Shown: piece by piece, positions 36,948 to 45,766 of the stretch | Position numbering within the stretch: the stretch's first letter is position 1 | Layout: each line of letters opens with the position of its first letter | Assembly (NCBI GenBank): GCA_963849955.1 | Contig: CAWKJU010000022.1 | Location: 1 to 64,000, forward strand | Reading direction: 5' to 3' | Origin: CAWFGW01 sp963849955 | Lineage (GTDB): Bacteria > Bacteroidota > Bacteroidia > Cytophagales > JAAEPT01 | DNA length: 64,000 bases | The notes under the pieces: generated by a model | Seen by the model: only the letters and a program-made list of their open reading frames with translations | Databases searched by the model: none | What the model was told of the DNA's origin: nothing | Program-made: the position numbers and the translations under genes

Positions 36948-39900
36948 TCACTTTACAACCATCAGTTTTTCTGACTGAATAATATTTCCCTCAAGATCTT
37001 TAAGCATCACTAAATAAAGTCCTGAATTGACGGATTCTAAGTGCCATTCAAACAAATGTGTTGTAATCTCTTCTGAAAACACCACCTCTCCCACTGTGCT
37101 AATTAATTCTAACCGACCTTTTACATTAAGGTCTTTCATCTGAAGCGACACAGAACTTTGTGTTGGGTTAGGGTACGTGATAAAGAAAGTCGATTCATCA
37201 ACACTCAAATTATTGACCCCTTGTCGTTGTAAAGCGTTACAACCTTCTCCTCCTAAGTAAAACAAATTGTAAATCACATTATTCGACATGTAATACGCAT
37301 GTGGATAACGATATGCTATACAACCGTAGGCGTGACTGCTTCCACTATAATTAGAATGCACCGATTCCCACTCACCACTTGGTCGTTGATACAATTGATA
37401 AACATTTTGGTCACTTCCAACATAATAGAACACATCGGATTGTTTATTAATATCGAAATATCCGGTACATGATTTCCATGCTGTACTTGGAACTTGTTTA
37501 TAGGAAAGCGCTTTTCCCGGATTATAATTGGTTCCATTGAAAGGTATTTGTTGAAAATCACCGTTCGTATCTAAATAATAGACATTTTTCTTGGTATCAG
37601 CACGTAACATCGTTTCGTTTTTTGCATTGCTTCCAAGTGCATTTACCACCTGATTTGTGTTCATCTCTAAATAATACACAAGACCATTAGCTTGGGTAAA
37701 AAACAGTTTTTGATCCACTTGCAGAAGGTTTGCTCCAGCTACATTGCTAGCCACTACCAACTTTGAATTATTGGGAAGAATTCTTACCAGTTGGTTGGAG
37801 GTACTTCGATAAAATAGTTGCTTTTGACTGTTAACATACAAGTGACTTTGTATATCATTTGCCGTTGGGTGGGTAACAGCTTGCCCCCAGGTTTTGGAAA
37901 TTCGGTCATAGCGAACGGATTGAACGGTGTTGGAGGTCGATTTAAAATAAACCACCACTTCGCTCTGGTTTTCAACCAAGGCCACCGAACCCGCTGAATT
38001 TTCTGCTAACACCTCCGAATCAACCCACCGTGAAAGGTCATTATCAAAGGTCACATACCGAAGGTTGTTCGCATGATCGGTAAAATAGATGTGTTCGCTG
38101 ATTTTGCTTAGTGCGAAGTTGTTGTTTATTCTTCCCACGGAAGTAAGGGTAGCTTTATTTGCTGACTCGGGGTAGTTCAAAGGGCGAGGTATCCAAGCAT
38201 CGTTGCTGGAAGGTGTCACGCTAACTTCAATGGTATTGGTCACACAGCCTTTACTATCTTTAGCGTTCACCTGAAACGTCTGCAGGTCAAACACCCATTG
38301 TTCCGGGTTTAGGGTTAATCGGGACCTGAAGTTTTGATTATATAATCCATAATTCAAGTTCCAATGATTCTGCCAATCAAAATGGTAGGGTGGTGTAGTA
38401 CCACTGGCTTCTACCACCAACTTATTGATAGTACATAAATCCAATGTACCGTTAAAATCGGTAGGTTCAATTAACGTAAGTTTGGGTGCTACTGATGAAG
38501 GCACTACATCTATTAGCTCCTGAATTTTGCCATTGGCTTTGACTATTACGCTTACTTCCCCTCCCTGATAATTACCCTGCTGCCAGTTGTTGACTGTGCC
38601 TGTAGCATTAGTTATGTAGGATTTACAGTTTTGGGATGTAACCCAGCTGTTCCACGTACTTGGAAAGTACCAGCAGATTTGGGCATCTGCAGGCAGTTGA
38701 GGACCTGTGATTTGGTAGCCAAAGTTGGTGTTGTTGCAGGACAATTGGTTGGTTCTAATCAATTGAAGACCCAAGTTGGAAGCTAAGGCATAGGTAAGTT
38801 TCCAACATCCCACATTGCCAAACTGATTTTGCCAATCGGGGTGTACGCCTAAGTGATAGGTAGTAAACTCCAACTGTTCCGCCATTGATTTTGAAAAAGA
38901 CATGTGTGTCTCATCATTCACACATACATATGCGCCTGGGTGGATGATTATTTTCCCATTTCCTCTAACATTAATACCTGCATTATGCCCATCAATAGAC
39001 AAAGTACCTCCCGGATATATATGAAGCTCTCCTTCTAAGTTAAGTCGTGCACCACCTCCATTTAATCGTAAGATGCCCTTATCATAAATTACCAATTGCG
39101 TGTTTTCCCTAACTATTATTTCAGCGAAAGTATCATTTGCTTCTAAAATAGCGTTTTGAGAAATGATAAACTGTCCTTGGTTTTGAAGGTCTAAGATGCC
39201 CCTATTTACTGTAATGCTTAAGTTATTGCACAGTTCATAGTCCACCGCGCCTGTAAAAGTGAGGGTACGTGTAAAAGTGTCATTATCTTCTCTATCAATT
39301 AATAAGGGTTGAGTTATGCGTTCATAACGCTCATTTACGGTTAAAAAATCGCCTGGTTCAATCGTGTTTTGTTCTCCCCAGTTGTAATTAGCGGTTTTAT
39401 AAACAAACTGCATGTTTTTTTCAAAGTGAGACCCTACTATCCATAATTTATTTATGTTAGGAACATATCCATATACAAGGGTATCAGAAATTTGAGTAAA
39501 ACGATTGTTATAGTAGGACATTTGAGTACCTAGACCAGCTCGATAAGCTTCAATATCACCTACTACCCAGTTGTTGCGAAACACTTTTTCTATTTTTTGT
39601 AAGTCGGTATTACAACCTTCCCCCGCAAAACCGTTTCTGTTAATAACATTTACAAAAAAATGAAAGATGTTTAAAGGATTACCTTCAAGCGCTTTTATTA
39701 TTTGACCAAATCCTAAACTCACATCATCTTCATTGCCTGGCGACCAGCTACTCTCAGGAACTGTATTAGTTGTACCCGCAGGAGAAAATATATCCACATC
39801 ATTAAAACCAGGGTATTGTCGTGTAGGGATTAGTGGTAAACCTTTATCTTCCCCATCCCACAAATCATAAATGGCTGCTCCTATCAGGTATTCAGATTGG

Positions 39901-41438
39901 ATACCTTTTGTATACAAGTATTTCGATCCTCCCACAAGATAATTAGTCGTAATCACTTCGTGTTCTGGCCAACGCCCCTCTTCATATCCACATTCTTTAT
40001 CTTCCAACCTGGGATGGGCATCCATCATAAAATAAAAAGCGTGTGCCCAGCCCTCGTTAAAAGCTCCATAAGGATGATCACTTTTAAAGTAAGAGTGACT
40101 GCCTTCATTATCCAGATAAAGGGGTAATTCTCTGTAATTAGTGACCATATAAAACACATGGTGTCCGTATTCATGGTAGATGGTCTCTTCAGTAATTTCA
40201 TCTCCATCTTGTAAAAATATTTTTGGCGTTAACGTAGATGCAATTAATCTATCGGGAAGGTAAAAACTATTTCCATATTCTTGATACATTAAGATGTCTA
40301 ACGAACTATTTCTAGTTAAATGAGGCTGACTGAAAATTTTACATTGAAACGCGCGATGTACCGTCATAAAGCTTTCATCTCCTAAATATAAATTTCCCAT
40401 GTCTCTGTGAAAATCATTACCAGCAGATCCTACCGTAACCTTTTCCTGTACTTGATTGCCATCAAGATTAAAGATATTGACATTGATGGGTGTGGTAAGT
40501 GCCTGAATGTTTTCCCCTTGGTATGAACGTGTTTTGGCTACAAACTCTAAAAAAAGTTCCAGGTTTCCTTCATTAAATTGACACGTTTCGTACTTTATTT
40601 CAAAGTTACCATTAGCATCCGTATATGTACTGCCTAGTTCATCATCTAACAAGGGGTCGTTGTCTCGTAAACGCACGTAGATATGTTGCAAAGGAAATTC
40701 GACCTCTATATCTAGGTCGTTGATATATCTTTGCATCAATCTACCTTTCACTACACCATCCTTTTCAGTACAAAAAAGCCCACTAACTCGGGCATTTGCA
40801 GGTTGTAGTTGATCATCTCCGCTATAGTTGATATAATTGGCAGCCTTTTCACTAGACATTAAAATCTCATAAGCTAATCCGGGAATACTTACCCACTGTA
40901 CGTTGGTCTTATGATCAGTAGCTAGTTCTATATCTGAAGTTGGGATTTGACTTTTTAACAAACTAATGCGTGTGGAATCGCTGGTGGCTTGAGTGCCCAA
41001 CCATCGCTGTGTTGGGTTGCCATAAAAATCGGGGTGATTCCAACTTTGCACAGTTGCCCAGGGAGTAAAATAGATTTTTCCATTGGTTTTAAATTGGTTT
41101 CCTGATTCACTTTCTACTATCAACCCAATAGTTTGGGCAAAAAATGACACCTTACTTTCAGTAAATTTCAAATGAGCTGGAAACACGATGGAGTCACCTG
41201 CTGATAAACTAAGAGGTAGGTCAAGTGAAGAAAGAAATACGCCTGGGGGCAACTTAAACCGATAATTAATCAACTCTAAATCAACTGAAGTTTTAAGTAC
41301 ATAGTGAAGTATGAAGGAAGAGCCCTCTGGGGAAATTTCCTCAGAAATTAATTGTAAATGAACCGTTTTTGCTGTTTCTGCACTAGAGACTCTTGTTAAT
41401 GCACACAGTATTATCAAAGAGAAAAAGAAATTTTTCAT
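36948..41438 (-). CDS. giant T9SS-sorted metallopeptidase-like protein
   Basis: Predicted secreted 1496-residue protein. It has a signal peptide (MKNFFFSLIILCALTRVSSA) and a peptidase-like region with HEYGHH at 422-427, which contains the zinc signature HExxH. NEGWAHAF follows at 461-468, with Glu462 a plausible third zinc ligand. A beta-helix-like stretch of short repeats (GILRLNGGGARLN, GGTLSIDGHNAGINVRG) follows near 790-840. An Ig-like part comes next, then a beta-propeller-like region (about 1130-1400) with recurring YYLE/FYR/YYV strands. The Por sorting tail with YPNPTQSSVSL is in the last ~75 residues. Peptidase activity is inferred from motifs; the substrate is unknown. Confidence 0.85.
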   Translation of the reverse strand: MKNFFFSLIILCALTRVSSAETAKTVHLQLISEEISPEGSSFILHYVLKTSVDLELINYRFKLPPGVFLSSLDLPLSLSAGDSIVFPAHLKFTESKVSFFAQTIGLIVESESGNQFKTNGKIYFTPWATVQSWNHPDFYGNPTQRWLGTQATSDSTRISLLKSQIPTSDIELATDHKTNVQWVSIPGLAYEILMSSEKAANYINYSGDDQLQPANARVSGLFCTEKDGVVKGRLMQRYINDLDIEVEFPLQHIYVRLRDNDPLLDDELGSTYTDANGNFEIKYETCQFNEGNLELFLEFVAKTRSYQGENIQALTTPINVNIFNLDGNQVQEKVTVGSAGNDFHRDMGNLYLGDESFMTVHRAFQCKIFSQPHLTRNSSLDILMYQEYGNSFYLPDRLIASTLTPKIFLQDGDEITEETIYHEYGHHVFYMVTNYRELPLYLDNEGSHSYFKSDHPYGAFNEGWAHAFYFMMDAHPRLEDKECGYEEGRWPEHEVITTNYLVGGSKYLYTKGIQSEYLIGAAIYDLWDGEDKGLPLIPTRQYPGFNDVDIFSPAGTTNTVPESSWSPGNEDDVSLGFGQIIKALEGNPLNIFHFFVNVINRNGFAGEGCNTDLQKIEKVFRNNWVVGDIEAYRAGLGTQMSYYNNRFTQISDTLVYGYVPNINKLWIVGSHFEKNMQFVYKTANYNWGEQNTIEPGDFLTVNERYERITQPLLIDREDNDTFTRTLTFTGAVDYELCNNLSITVNRGILDLQNQGQFIISQNAILEANDTFAEIIVRENTQLVIYDKGILRLNGGGARLNLEGELHIYPGGTLSIDGHNAGINVRGNGKIIIHPGAYVCVNDETHMSFSKSMAEQLEFTTYHLGVHPDWQNQFGNVGCWKLTYALASNLGLQLIRTNQLSCNNTNFGYQITGPQLPADAQICWYFPSTWNSWVTSQNCKSYITNATGTVNNWQQGNYQGGEVSVIVKANGKIQELIDVVPSSVAPKLTLIEPTDFNGTLDLCTINKLVVEASGTTPPYHFDWQNHWNLNYGLYNQNFRSRLTLNPEQWVFDLQTFQVNAKDSKGCVTNTIEVSVTPSSNDAWIPRPLNYPESANKATLTSVGRINNNFALSKISEHIYFTDHANNLRYVTFDNDLSRWVDSEVLAENSAGSVALVENQSEVVVYFKSTSNTVQSVRYDRISKTWGQAVTHPTANDIQSHLYVNSQKQLFYRSTSNQLVRILPNNSKLVVASNVAGANLLQVDQKLFFTQANGLVYYLEMNTNQVVNALGSNAKNETMLRADTKKNVYYLDTNGDFQQIPFNGTNYNPGKALSYKQVPSTAWKSCTGYFDINKQSDVFYYVGSDQNVYQLYQRPSGEWESVHSNYSGSSHAYGCIAYRYPHAYYMSNNVIYNLFYLGGEGCNALQRQGVNNLSVDESTFFITYPNPTQSSVSLQMKDLNVKGRLELISTVGEVVFSEEITTHLFEWHLESVNSGLYLVMLKDLEGNIIQSEKLMVVK

Positions 41439-41465
41439 AAAAATTGATTTAAAAGATGAAAAGTA

Positions 41466-42080
41466 TTATTGATTAATAAAATAGGTTTTTAGGTTCCAAA
41501 CCGTAGCATTAAAGAGTTGTTTGCGAATTAAACCCACATGAGGGGCGTAATAGGTAAACTCTGGTACTAAATTGTGCTGAAACTTTGTGGTGGTAAATTT
41601 TAAGACCTCATTATATGCAGAATCTTTTATTTGTAAATTATTTAATTTTTCTCTTATTAAATAACCGCTATATAACAATAGAGAGTCTCCCTCTGGATAT
41701 GAGAAAAACATTATGGTCGGTTTAAATGTTGGTGGGGGTGATTCATCATACGTATAATTCATCCCCCCCCTCGCCCCTGCAAGAATTTCTGTTTTATAAT
41801 ATGAGCTATTGTAGTTTATTAGTTGGTATTCGTAGATAATATCTAAATTACTCCTATCTACCATCTTATTATTAGAATACGTAACCGTAATCGTATCTAA
41901 AACACCTGAAGCTGAGTCTTCATACACCCACCAGCTACCAACAGGAAAGATGACATAGTCCTTCATCATCTGGTTGAGGTAATACGTTGGCTTTTCTTCG
42001 CTTTTGTCTTTTTTTGATGGACAGGCAGTAAATAACACTGCTGTGCTGAGTAATAAAAAGGTGCTGATTGTTTTTTTCAT
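41466..42080 (-). CDS. tandem lipoprotein copy 1
   Basis: A 204-residue predicted lipoprotein with lipobox LFTAC (MKKTISTFLLLSTAVLFTAC). It shares with its neighbours the core FPVGSWWVYEDSASG (about 47-61) and a C-terminal block APHVGLIRKQLF...VWNLKTYFINQ. A run of eight G residues occurs in the coding strand at 41763-41770 (ARGGM), at the same place as the frameshift tract of copy 3. Function is unknown. I infer surface or periplasmic anchoring. It lies next to the 1496-residue protein gene, and its stop is 27 bp from that gene's start. Confidence 0.8.
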   Translation of the reverse strand: MKKTISTFLLLSTAVLFTACPSKKDKSEEKPTYYLNQMMKDYVIFPVGSWWVYEDSASGVLDTITVTYSNNKMVDRSNLDIIYEYQLINYNSSYYKTEILAGARGGMNYTYDESPPPTFKPTIMFFSYPEGDSLLLYSGYLIREKLNNLQIKDSAYNEVLKFTTTKFQHNLVPEFTYYAPHVGLIRKQLFNATVWNLKTYFINQ

Positions 42081-42107
42081 AGCGTTAAAGAATCTTAAAG
42101 AGTGGTG

Positions 42108-42115
42108 TAAATATA
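42108..42115 (-). promoter_or_regulatory. -7-like element upstream of lipoprotein copy 1
   Basis: Minus-strand TATATTTA, one base off TAnnTTTG, followed by the leader word CACTCTTTAAGA that occurs upstream of all four copies. Confidence 0.4.
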
Positions 42116-42184
42116 AAATTTATTTTCTCATTGTGTGTTTTCAAATGAAATTTTTTACTCTAGGGTTTGAAAAGAGGAAAAGTA

Positions 42185-42784
42185 TTATTGATTAATAAAA
42201 TATTCTTTTAGGTTCCAAACATCGCCATTAAAAAGCTCTTTGCGGATCAAGCCAACATTAGGAGCATAGTAGGTGATTTCTGGAATTAGGTTATAGGTAT
42301 GTTGGGTTTTTGAAAACTTCTTTACGTGTCTAAAAATTTTGCCTTTAATAGTTAAACTATCTAGGCGCTGTGCAATTAATTCTCCTTTTAAAAGAATGAT
42401 TGTATCTTTTTTTGCTGCATAAAAATTTACTACTGTTGAGAAATTCATATATAAATAAGAATCCTGATAAATGTTATTCCCAGCATCTGCACCTCCCCAA
42501 ATTTCGCCTTTATTAAACGATGAATGAAAAACCATATTTCTTATTTCATAATCATCTATTTCATCACGAGTAAATCGGCTTTCACTAGAATTCAGAGTTA
42601 CAGTGTCTAAATTTCCAGATGCAGAATCCTCGTACACCCACCAACTACCCACAGGCATAAACACATAGGTTTTAATTTCCTCATTAAAATAGTGGGTTAT
42701 TTTTCCGCTATCATCTTTTGAAGGGCAGGCGGTAAATAATACGGTGGTGCTGAGTAATAGAAAGAGCTTAAGTGTTTTTTTCAT
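42185..42784 (-). CDS. tandem lipoprotein copy 2
   Basis: A 199-residue lipoprotein with lipobox LFTAC and the family core MPVGSWWVYEDSASG, then GEIWGGADAGN in the middle and APNVGLIRKELFNG...NLKEYFINQ at the end. It is intact and closest to copy 3, whose length it matches exactly once the copy-3 frameshift is corrected. The middle is WGGADA without a homopolymer run (the codons are interrupted by A and T). Function unknown. Confidence 0.8.
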   Translation of the reverse strand: MKKTLKLFLLLSTTVLFTACPSKDDSGKITHYFNEEIKTYVFMPVGSWWVYEDSASGNLDTVTLNSSESRFTRDEIDDYEIRNMVFHSSFNKGEIWGGADAGNNIYQDSYLYMNFSTVVNFYAAKKDTIILLKGELIAQRLDSLTIKGKIFRHVKKFSKTQHTYNLIPEITYYAPNVGLIRKELFNGDVWNLKEYFINQ

Positions 42785-42810
42785 GAGCTAAAGAATCTTA
42801 AAGAGTGGTA

Positions 42811-42818
42811 CAAAAGTA
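42811..42818 (-). promoter_or_regulatory. -7-like element upstream of lipoprotein copy 2
   Basis: Minus-strand TACTTTTG matches TAnnTTTG exactly and precedes the conserved leader word CACTCTTTAAGA. Confidence 0.5.
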
Positions 42819-42857
42819 AAGCATGTTTGTTAACTAGGTGTTATTTATTGAAAGTTT

Positions 42858-43456
42858 TTAATTATTGATAAAATATTCTTTTAGGTTCCAGACATCACCA
42901 TTAAAAAGCTCTTTGCGAATTAAACCCACATGTGGTGCATAATAAGTGACTTTGGGTAGAAGGTTGTAGGTATGTTTTGTTTTTGTGAACCTCTTAACCT
43001 GCGTATAAACATTGTCTTCAATCGTTAGACTATCTATTCGGTCTGCTATTAACTCACCTTTTAAAAGAATGATGGTGTCATTCTTATAAGAATGAAAATT
43101 TGTAGATGTTGTAAAGCCAAAATATAAATATGAATCTTTATATGTGTTACCACCTGCATCTGCCCCCCCCAAATTTCGCCTTTATTCAACGATGAATAAA
43201 AAACCATATTTCTGATTTCATAATCATCTATTTCATCACGAGTAAAATTCTTTTCACTAAAATTTAGAGTTACAGTGTCTAAATCAAGGGTTGCAGAATC
43301 CTCATACACCCACCAACTGCCCACAGGCATAAATACATAGGTTTTAATTTCTTCGTTGAAGTAATAGGTTATTTTTCCGCTCTCGTCTGATGAAGGACAA
43401 GCGGTAAATAATACCGAAGTGCTCAGGAGTAAGAATAGGTTTAGTGTATTTTTCAT
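42858..43456 (-). pseudogene. tandem lipoprotein copy 3, frameshifted in a G8 tract
   Basis: The N-terminal half (43456 down to about 43161) encodes signal peptide, lipobox LFTAC, MPVGSWWVYEDSAT and GEIWGG. The C-terminal half (to 42858) continues in another frame with GGADAGGNTYKDS through APHVGLIRKELFNG and NLKEYFINN. The break is at a run of eight C on the plus strand (43163-43170; G8 in the coding strand). Adding one G restores one 199-residue frame, equal in length to copy 2. It may be a real pseudogene, a slippage-controlled gene or a sequencing error. Confidence 0.8.
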
Positions 43457-43484
43457 AGTATTAAAAGAGTCTTAAAGAGTGACA

Positions 43485-43492
43485 CAAATATA
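43485..43492 (-). promoter_or_regulatory. -7-like element upstream of lipoprotein copy 3
   Basis: Minus-strand TATATTTG matches TAnnTTTG exactly, followed by the shared leader word CACTCTTTAAGA. Confidence 0.5.
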
Positions 43493-43589
43493 AGAAGGAT
43501 TTATTGTCATGTGATAATTTTACATGGAAAAGTTGAGAATTGCATTTTTCATAAAAAAGAGATTTAAAACTTAAAACAAAAATTAAAAA

Positions 43590-44261
43590 CTAGTTGGCAA
43601 TGTGGTAGTTGACTAAGTTCCACACTTCACCATTAAACATTTCTTTGCGTATTTGACCTACTCCGCTCGCGAAGTAATTTATTTTTGGTATATATGCTGA
43701 TTTTTCAAAAGGATAAGTCACTACATAGACACTTTTAAACCCATTAATCTGGTTTATCCACTTTCTCTTCATAATACCATAGGTATTGATTGAATTTCCA
43801 TAAACATGTAAGGAATCAACATCCCATGAAAAAAAGATTATACCACCTCCAATAGGTGACGGTGAATCCACAACTGTTTCTCTATAAATATTTAGTTCCG
43901 TACCTAGTTCAGAGGTATCCCCAGTATTTGCACAACCGATACTTATGGGATAAGTGAAAGAAGAAGATTCTAGAATCATTCTACAAGATTCAAAATTAAA
44001 ATCAGTTTTGTTTGACACCCTAATTTCTATGTTGGATGATTGAACAGAAATAGTATCATATCCCCCAGAAGCTGAATCCTGATACACCCACCAACTACCT
44101 ACTGGAAAAACAGTAAATTTTTTTATGGTATCATCCAAATAGTAAGTCGGTTTTCCGTTGTCCCACGGATCTTTCTTTTTTCTTTCTTCGCCATCAAAAA
44201 GGCAGGAGCTTAAAGAAAACACAACCACTAAAAACAGAAAGAGATGTTGTAGTTTTTTCAT
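43590..44261 (-). CDS. tandem lipoprotein copy 4
   Basis: A 223-residue, more diverged copy with signal and lipobox LSSC (MKKLQHLFLFLVVVFSLSSC). It keeps FPVGSWWVYQDSASGGYDT and the end block GVGQIRKEMFNGEVWNLVNYHI. The middle is longer and carries no homopolymer run. Function unknown. Confidence 0.77.
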   Translation of the reverse strand: MKKLQHLFLFLVVVFSLSSCLFDGEERKKKDPWDNGKPTYYLDDTIKKFTVFPVGSWWVYQDSASGGYDTISVQSSNIEIRVSNKTDFNFESCRMILESSSFTYPISIGCANTGDTSELGTELNIYRETVVDSPSPIGGGIIFFSWDVDSLHVYGNSINTYGIMKRKWINQINGFKSVYVVTYPFEKSAYIPKINYFASGVGQIRKEMFNGEVWNLVNYHIAN

Positions 44262-44287
44262 TTTTAAAAGAGTCTTAAAGAGTGATG

Positions 44288-44295
44288 TAAATATA
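44288..44295 (-). promoter_or_regulatory. -7-like element upstream of lipoprotein copy 4
   Basis: Minus-strand TATATTTA followed by CACTCTTTAAGA. The region upstream of this copy (to about 44385) is close in sequence to that upstream of copy 1, including the start of the next copy's 3' end. Confidence 0.4.
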
Positions 44296-44364
44296 AAATT
44301 TATTTTTTATCATGTATTTTCAAATGAAATTTTTTTACTCTAAGGTTTAAAAAGGTGAAAAGTA

Positions 44365-44430
44365 TTATTGATTAATAAAATAAGTTTTTAGGTGCCAGAC
44401 CGTACCTTTAAAAAGCTTCTGGCGCACTAT
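44365..44430 (-). pseudogene. 3' remnant of a fifth lipoprotein copy
   Basis: Read on the minus strand in the frame ending at TAA 44365, this encodes IVRQKLFKGTV then WHLKTYFINQ and a stop. It matches the C-terminal block of copy 1 (LIRKQLFNATVWNLKTYFINQ). The similarity stops just upstream of 44430, so only the last ~21 codons survive. Confidence 0.7.
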
Positions 44431-44460
44431 GCATATTGCCAGTCTTATGTTTATTAATGC

Positions 44461-44490
44461 AAAAAAAAAGGATAGTGCATAGCACTATCC
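44461..44490 (-). terminator. terminator of metK
   Basis: GGATAGTGC (44470-44478) and GCACTATCC (44482-44490) form a nine-pair stem with a three-base loop. The A run at 44461-44469 becomes a T run on the minus strand. It lies 25 bp past the metK stop. Confidence 0.85.
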
Positions 44491-44515
44491 CTTCAACTTT
44501 AGTTTTTTAAGTCGC

Positions 44516-45721
44516 TTAAATTCCAAAAGCTGCTTTTACTTTATTTACATAATCCAACTTCTCCCAAGTGAAGAACTCTAAACCTTTTTCTGTGTAGGGC
44601 TCACGACCCATGTGACCATAGGCTGCTGTCGGTAAATAAATTGGGTTTTTCAATTTCAAGCGATTAATTAATCCCTTCGGAGTCATGTCAAAAATCTCCT
44701 GAATTTTTAAGGCAATCTCACCATTAGTCATTTTAACCTTTGATGTTCCGTAGGTATCAACCGTTAAAGAAACTGGTTTAGAAACTCCAATCGCATAAGC
44801 TACTTGAACTAATATTTCATCGCATATTCCAGCGGCAACCACATTTTTAGCAATATGTCGTGCTGCATATGCTGCTGAACGGTCAACCTTTGAAGGGTCT
44901 TTTCCTGAAAATGCACCACCACCGTGGGCACCACGACCTCCGTAGGTGTCTACAATAATTTTTCTTCCCGTTAATCCAGCATCACCATGAGGACCACCAA
45001 TTACAAAAATTCCTGTAGGGTTAATGTGGAACTTGGTGTCTTTATCAATAAGCTTAGCGGGAATTACGCGTGGAATTACAATTTCTACTAAGTCTTTACG
45101 AATCTTCTCTAACATCTTGTCAGGTGTATCAAAATCATCGTGCTGAGTAGAAATTACAATGGCATCTATTCGTTCGGGCACATGATCATCAGAATACTGA
45201 ATCGTTACCTGAGCTTTAGAATCTGGTCTTAAATAACCGATTACTTCTGGCTCATTTTTTCGAATGTCCGCTAATTCTTTCATGATGCGATGAGATAGCG
45301 CCAATGCCATAGGCATATATTCTTTGGTTTCTCTATTGGCGTAACCAAACATCATCCCTTGGTCACCAGCACCTTGTTCTTTATCGGTACCAGCACCTTC
45401 ATCCACTCCTTGAGCGATGTCTGGAGATTGTGAATGTAATGAAACCAATACGCCACAAGATTCGGCTTCAAATTTATAATCGGCAGAATTGTAACCAATT
45501 TTCTTAATGGTTTCTCTTGCTACAGTTTGCACATCCACGTATGCTTTTGTGGTGATTTCACCTGCTAACACTACTTGACCAGTAGTAACAAGTGTTTCAC
45601 AAGCAACACGCGAATTCACGTCTTGCGAAAGCATGGCGTCTAAAATAGCGTCTGATATTTGATCGGAAATTTTATCAGGATGACCCTCTGATACCGACTC
45701 TGAAGTAAATAAGTATGACAT
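44516..45721 (-). CDS. metK: S-adenosylmethionine synthetase
   Basis: Makes S-adenosylmethionine from methionine and ATP. The 401-residue length is usual. The N-terminal SEGHPDKISDQISDAIL is the ATP/metal site, GAGDQGMMFGYA the first PROSITE-type signature, and GGRGAHGGGAFSGKDP the second. It is followed by a clear terminator and has a candidate promoter just upstream. Confidence 0.97.
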   Translation of the reverse strand: MSYLFTSESVSEGHPDKISDQISDAILDAMLSQDVNSRVACETLVTTGQVVLAGEITTKAYVDVQTVARETIKKIGYNSADYKFEAESCGVLVSLHSQSPDIAQGVDEGAGTDKEQGAGDQGMMFGYANRETKEYMPMALALSHRIMKELADIRKNEPEVIGYLRPDSKAQVTIQYSDDHVPERIDAIVISTQHDDFDTPDKMLEKIRKDLVEIVIPRVIPAKLIDKDTKFHINPTGIFVIGGPHGDAGLTGRKIIVDTYGGRGAHGGGAFSGKDPSKVDRSAAYAARHIAKNVVAAGICDEILVQVAYAIGVSKPVSLTVDTYGTSKVKMTNGEIALKIQEIFDMTPKGLINRLKLKNPIYLPTAAYGHMGREPYTEKGLEFFTWEKLDYVNKVKAAFGI

Positions 45722-45744
45722 TAACTATAAAATTTTTACGGATT

Positions 45745-45752
45745 CAAAATTA
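45745..45752 (-). promoter_or_regulatory. candidate -7 element for metK
   Basis: Minus-strand TAATTTTG matches TAnnTTTG exactly, 23 bp upstream of the metK ATG. No good upstream TTG is seen. Confidence 0.4.
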
Positions 45753-45766
45753 TAAATTTTTATATA

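Noticed and set aside
42858..43172. Two separate small genes in lipoprotein copy 3
   Set aside because: The two frames together match copy 2 over its whole length with one missing base, so one broken gene is the simpler reading.
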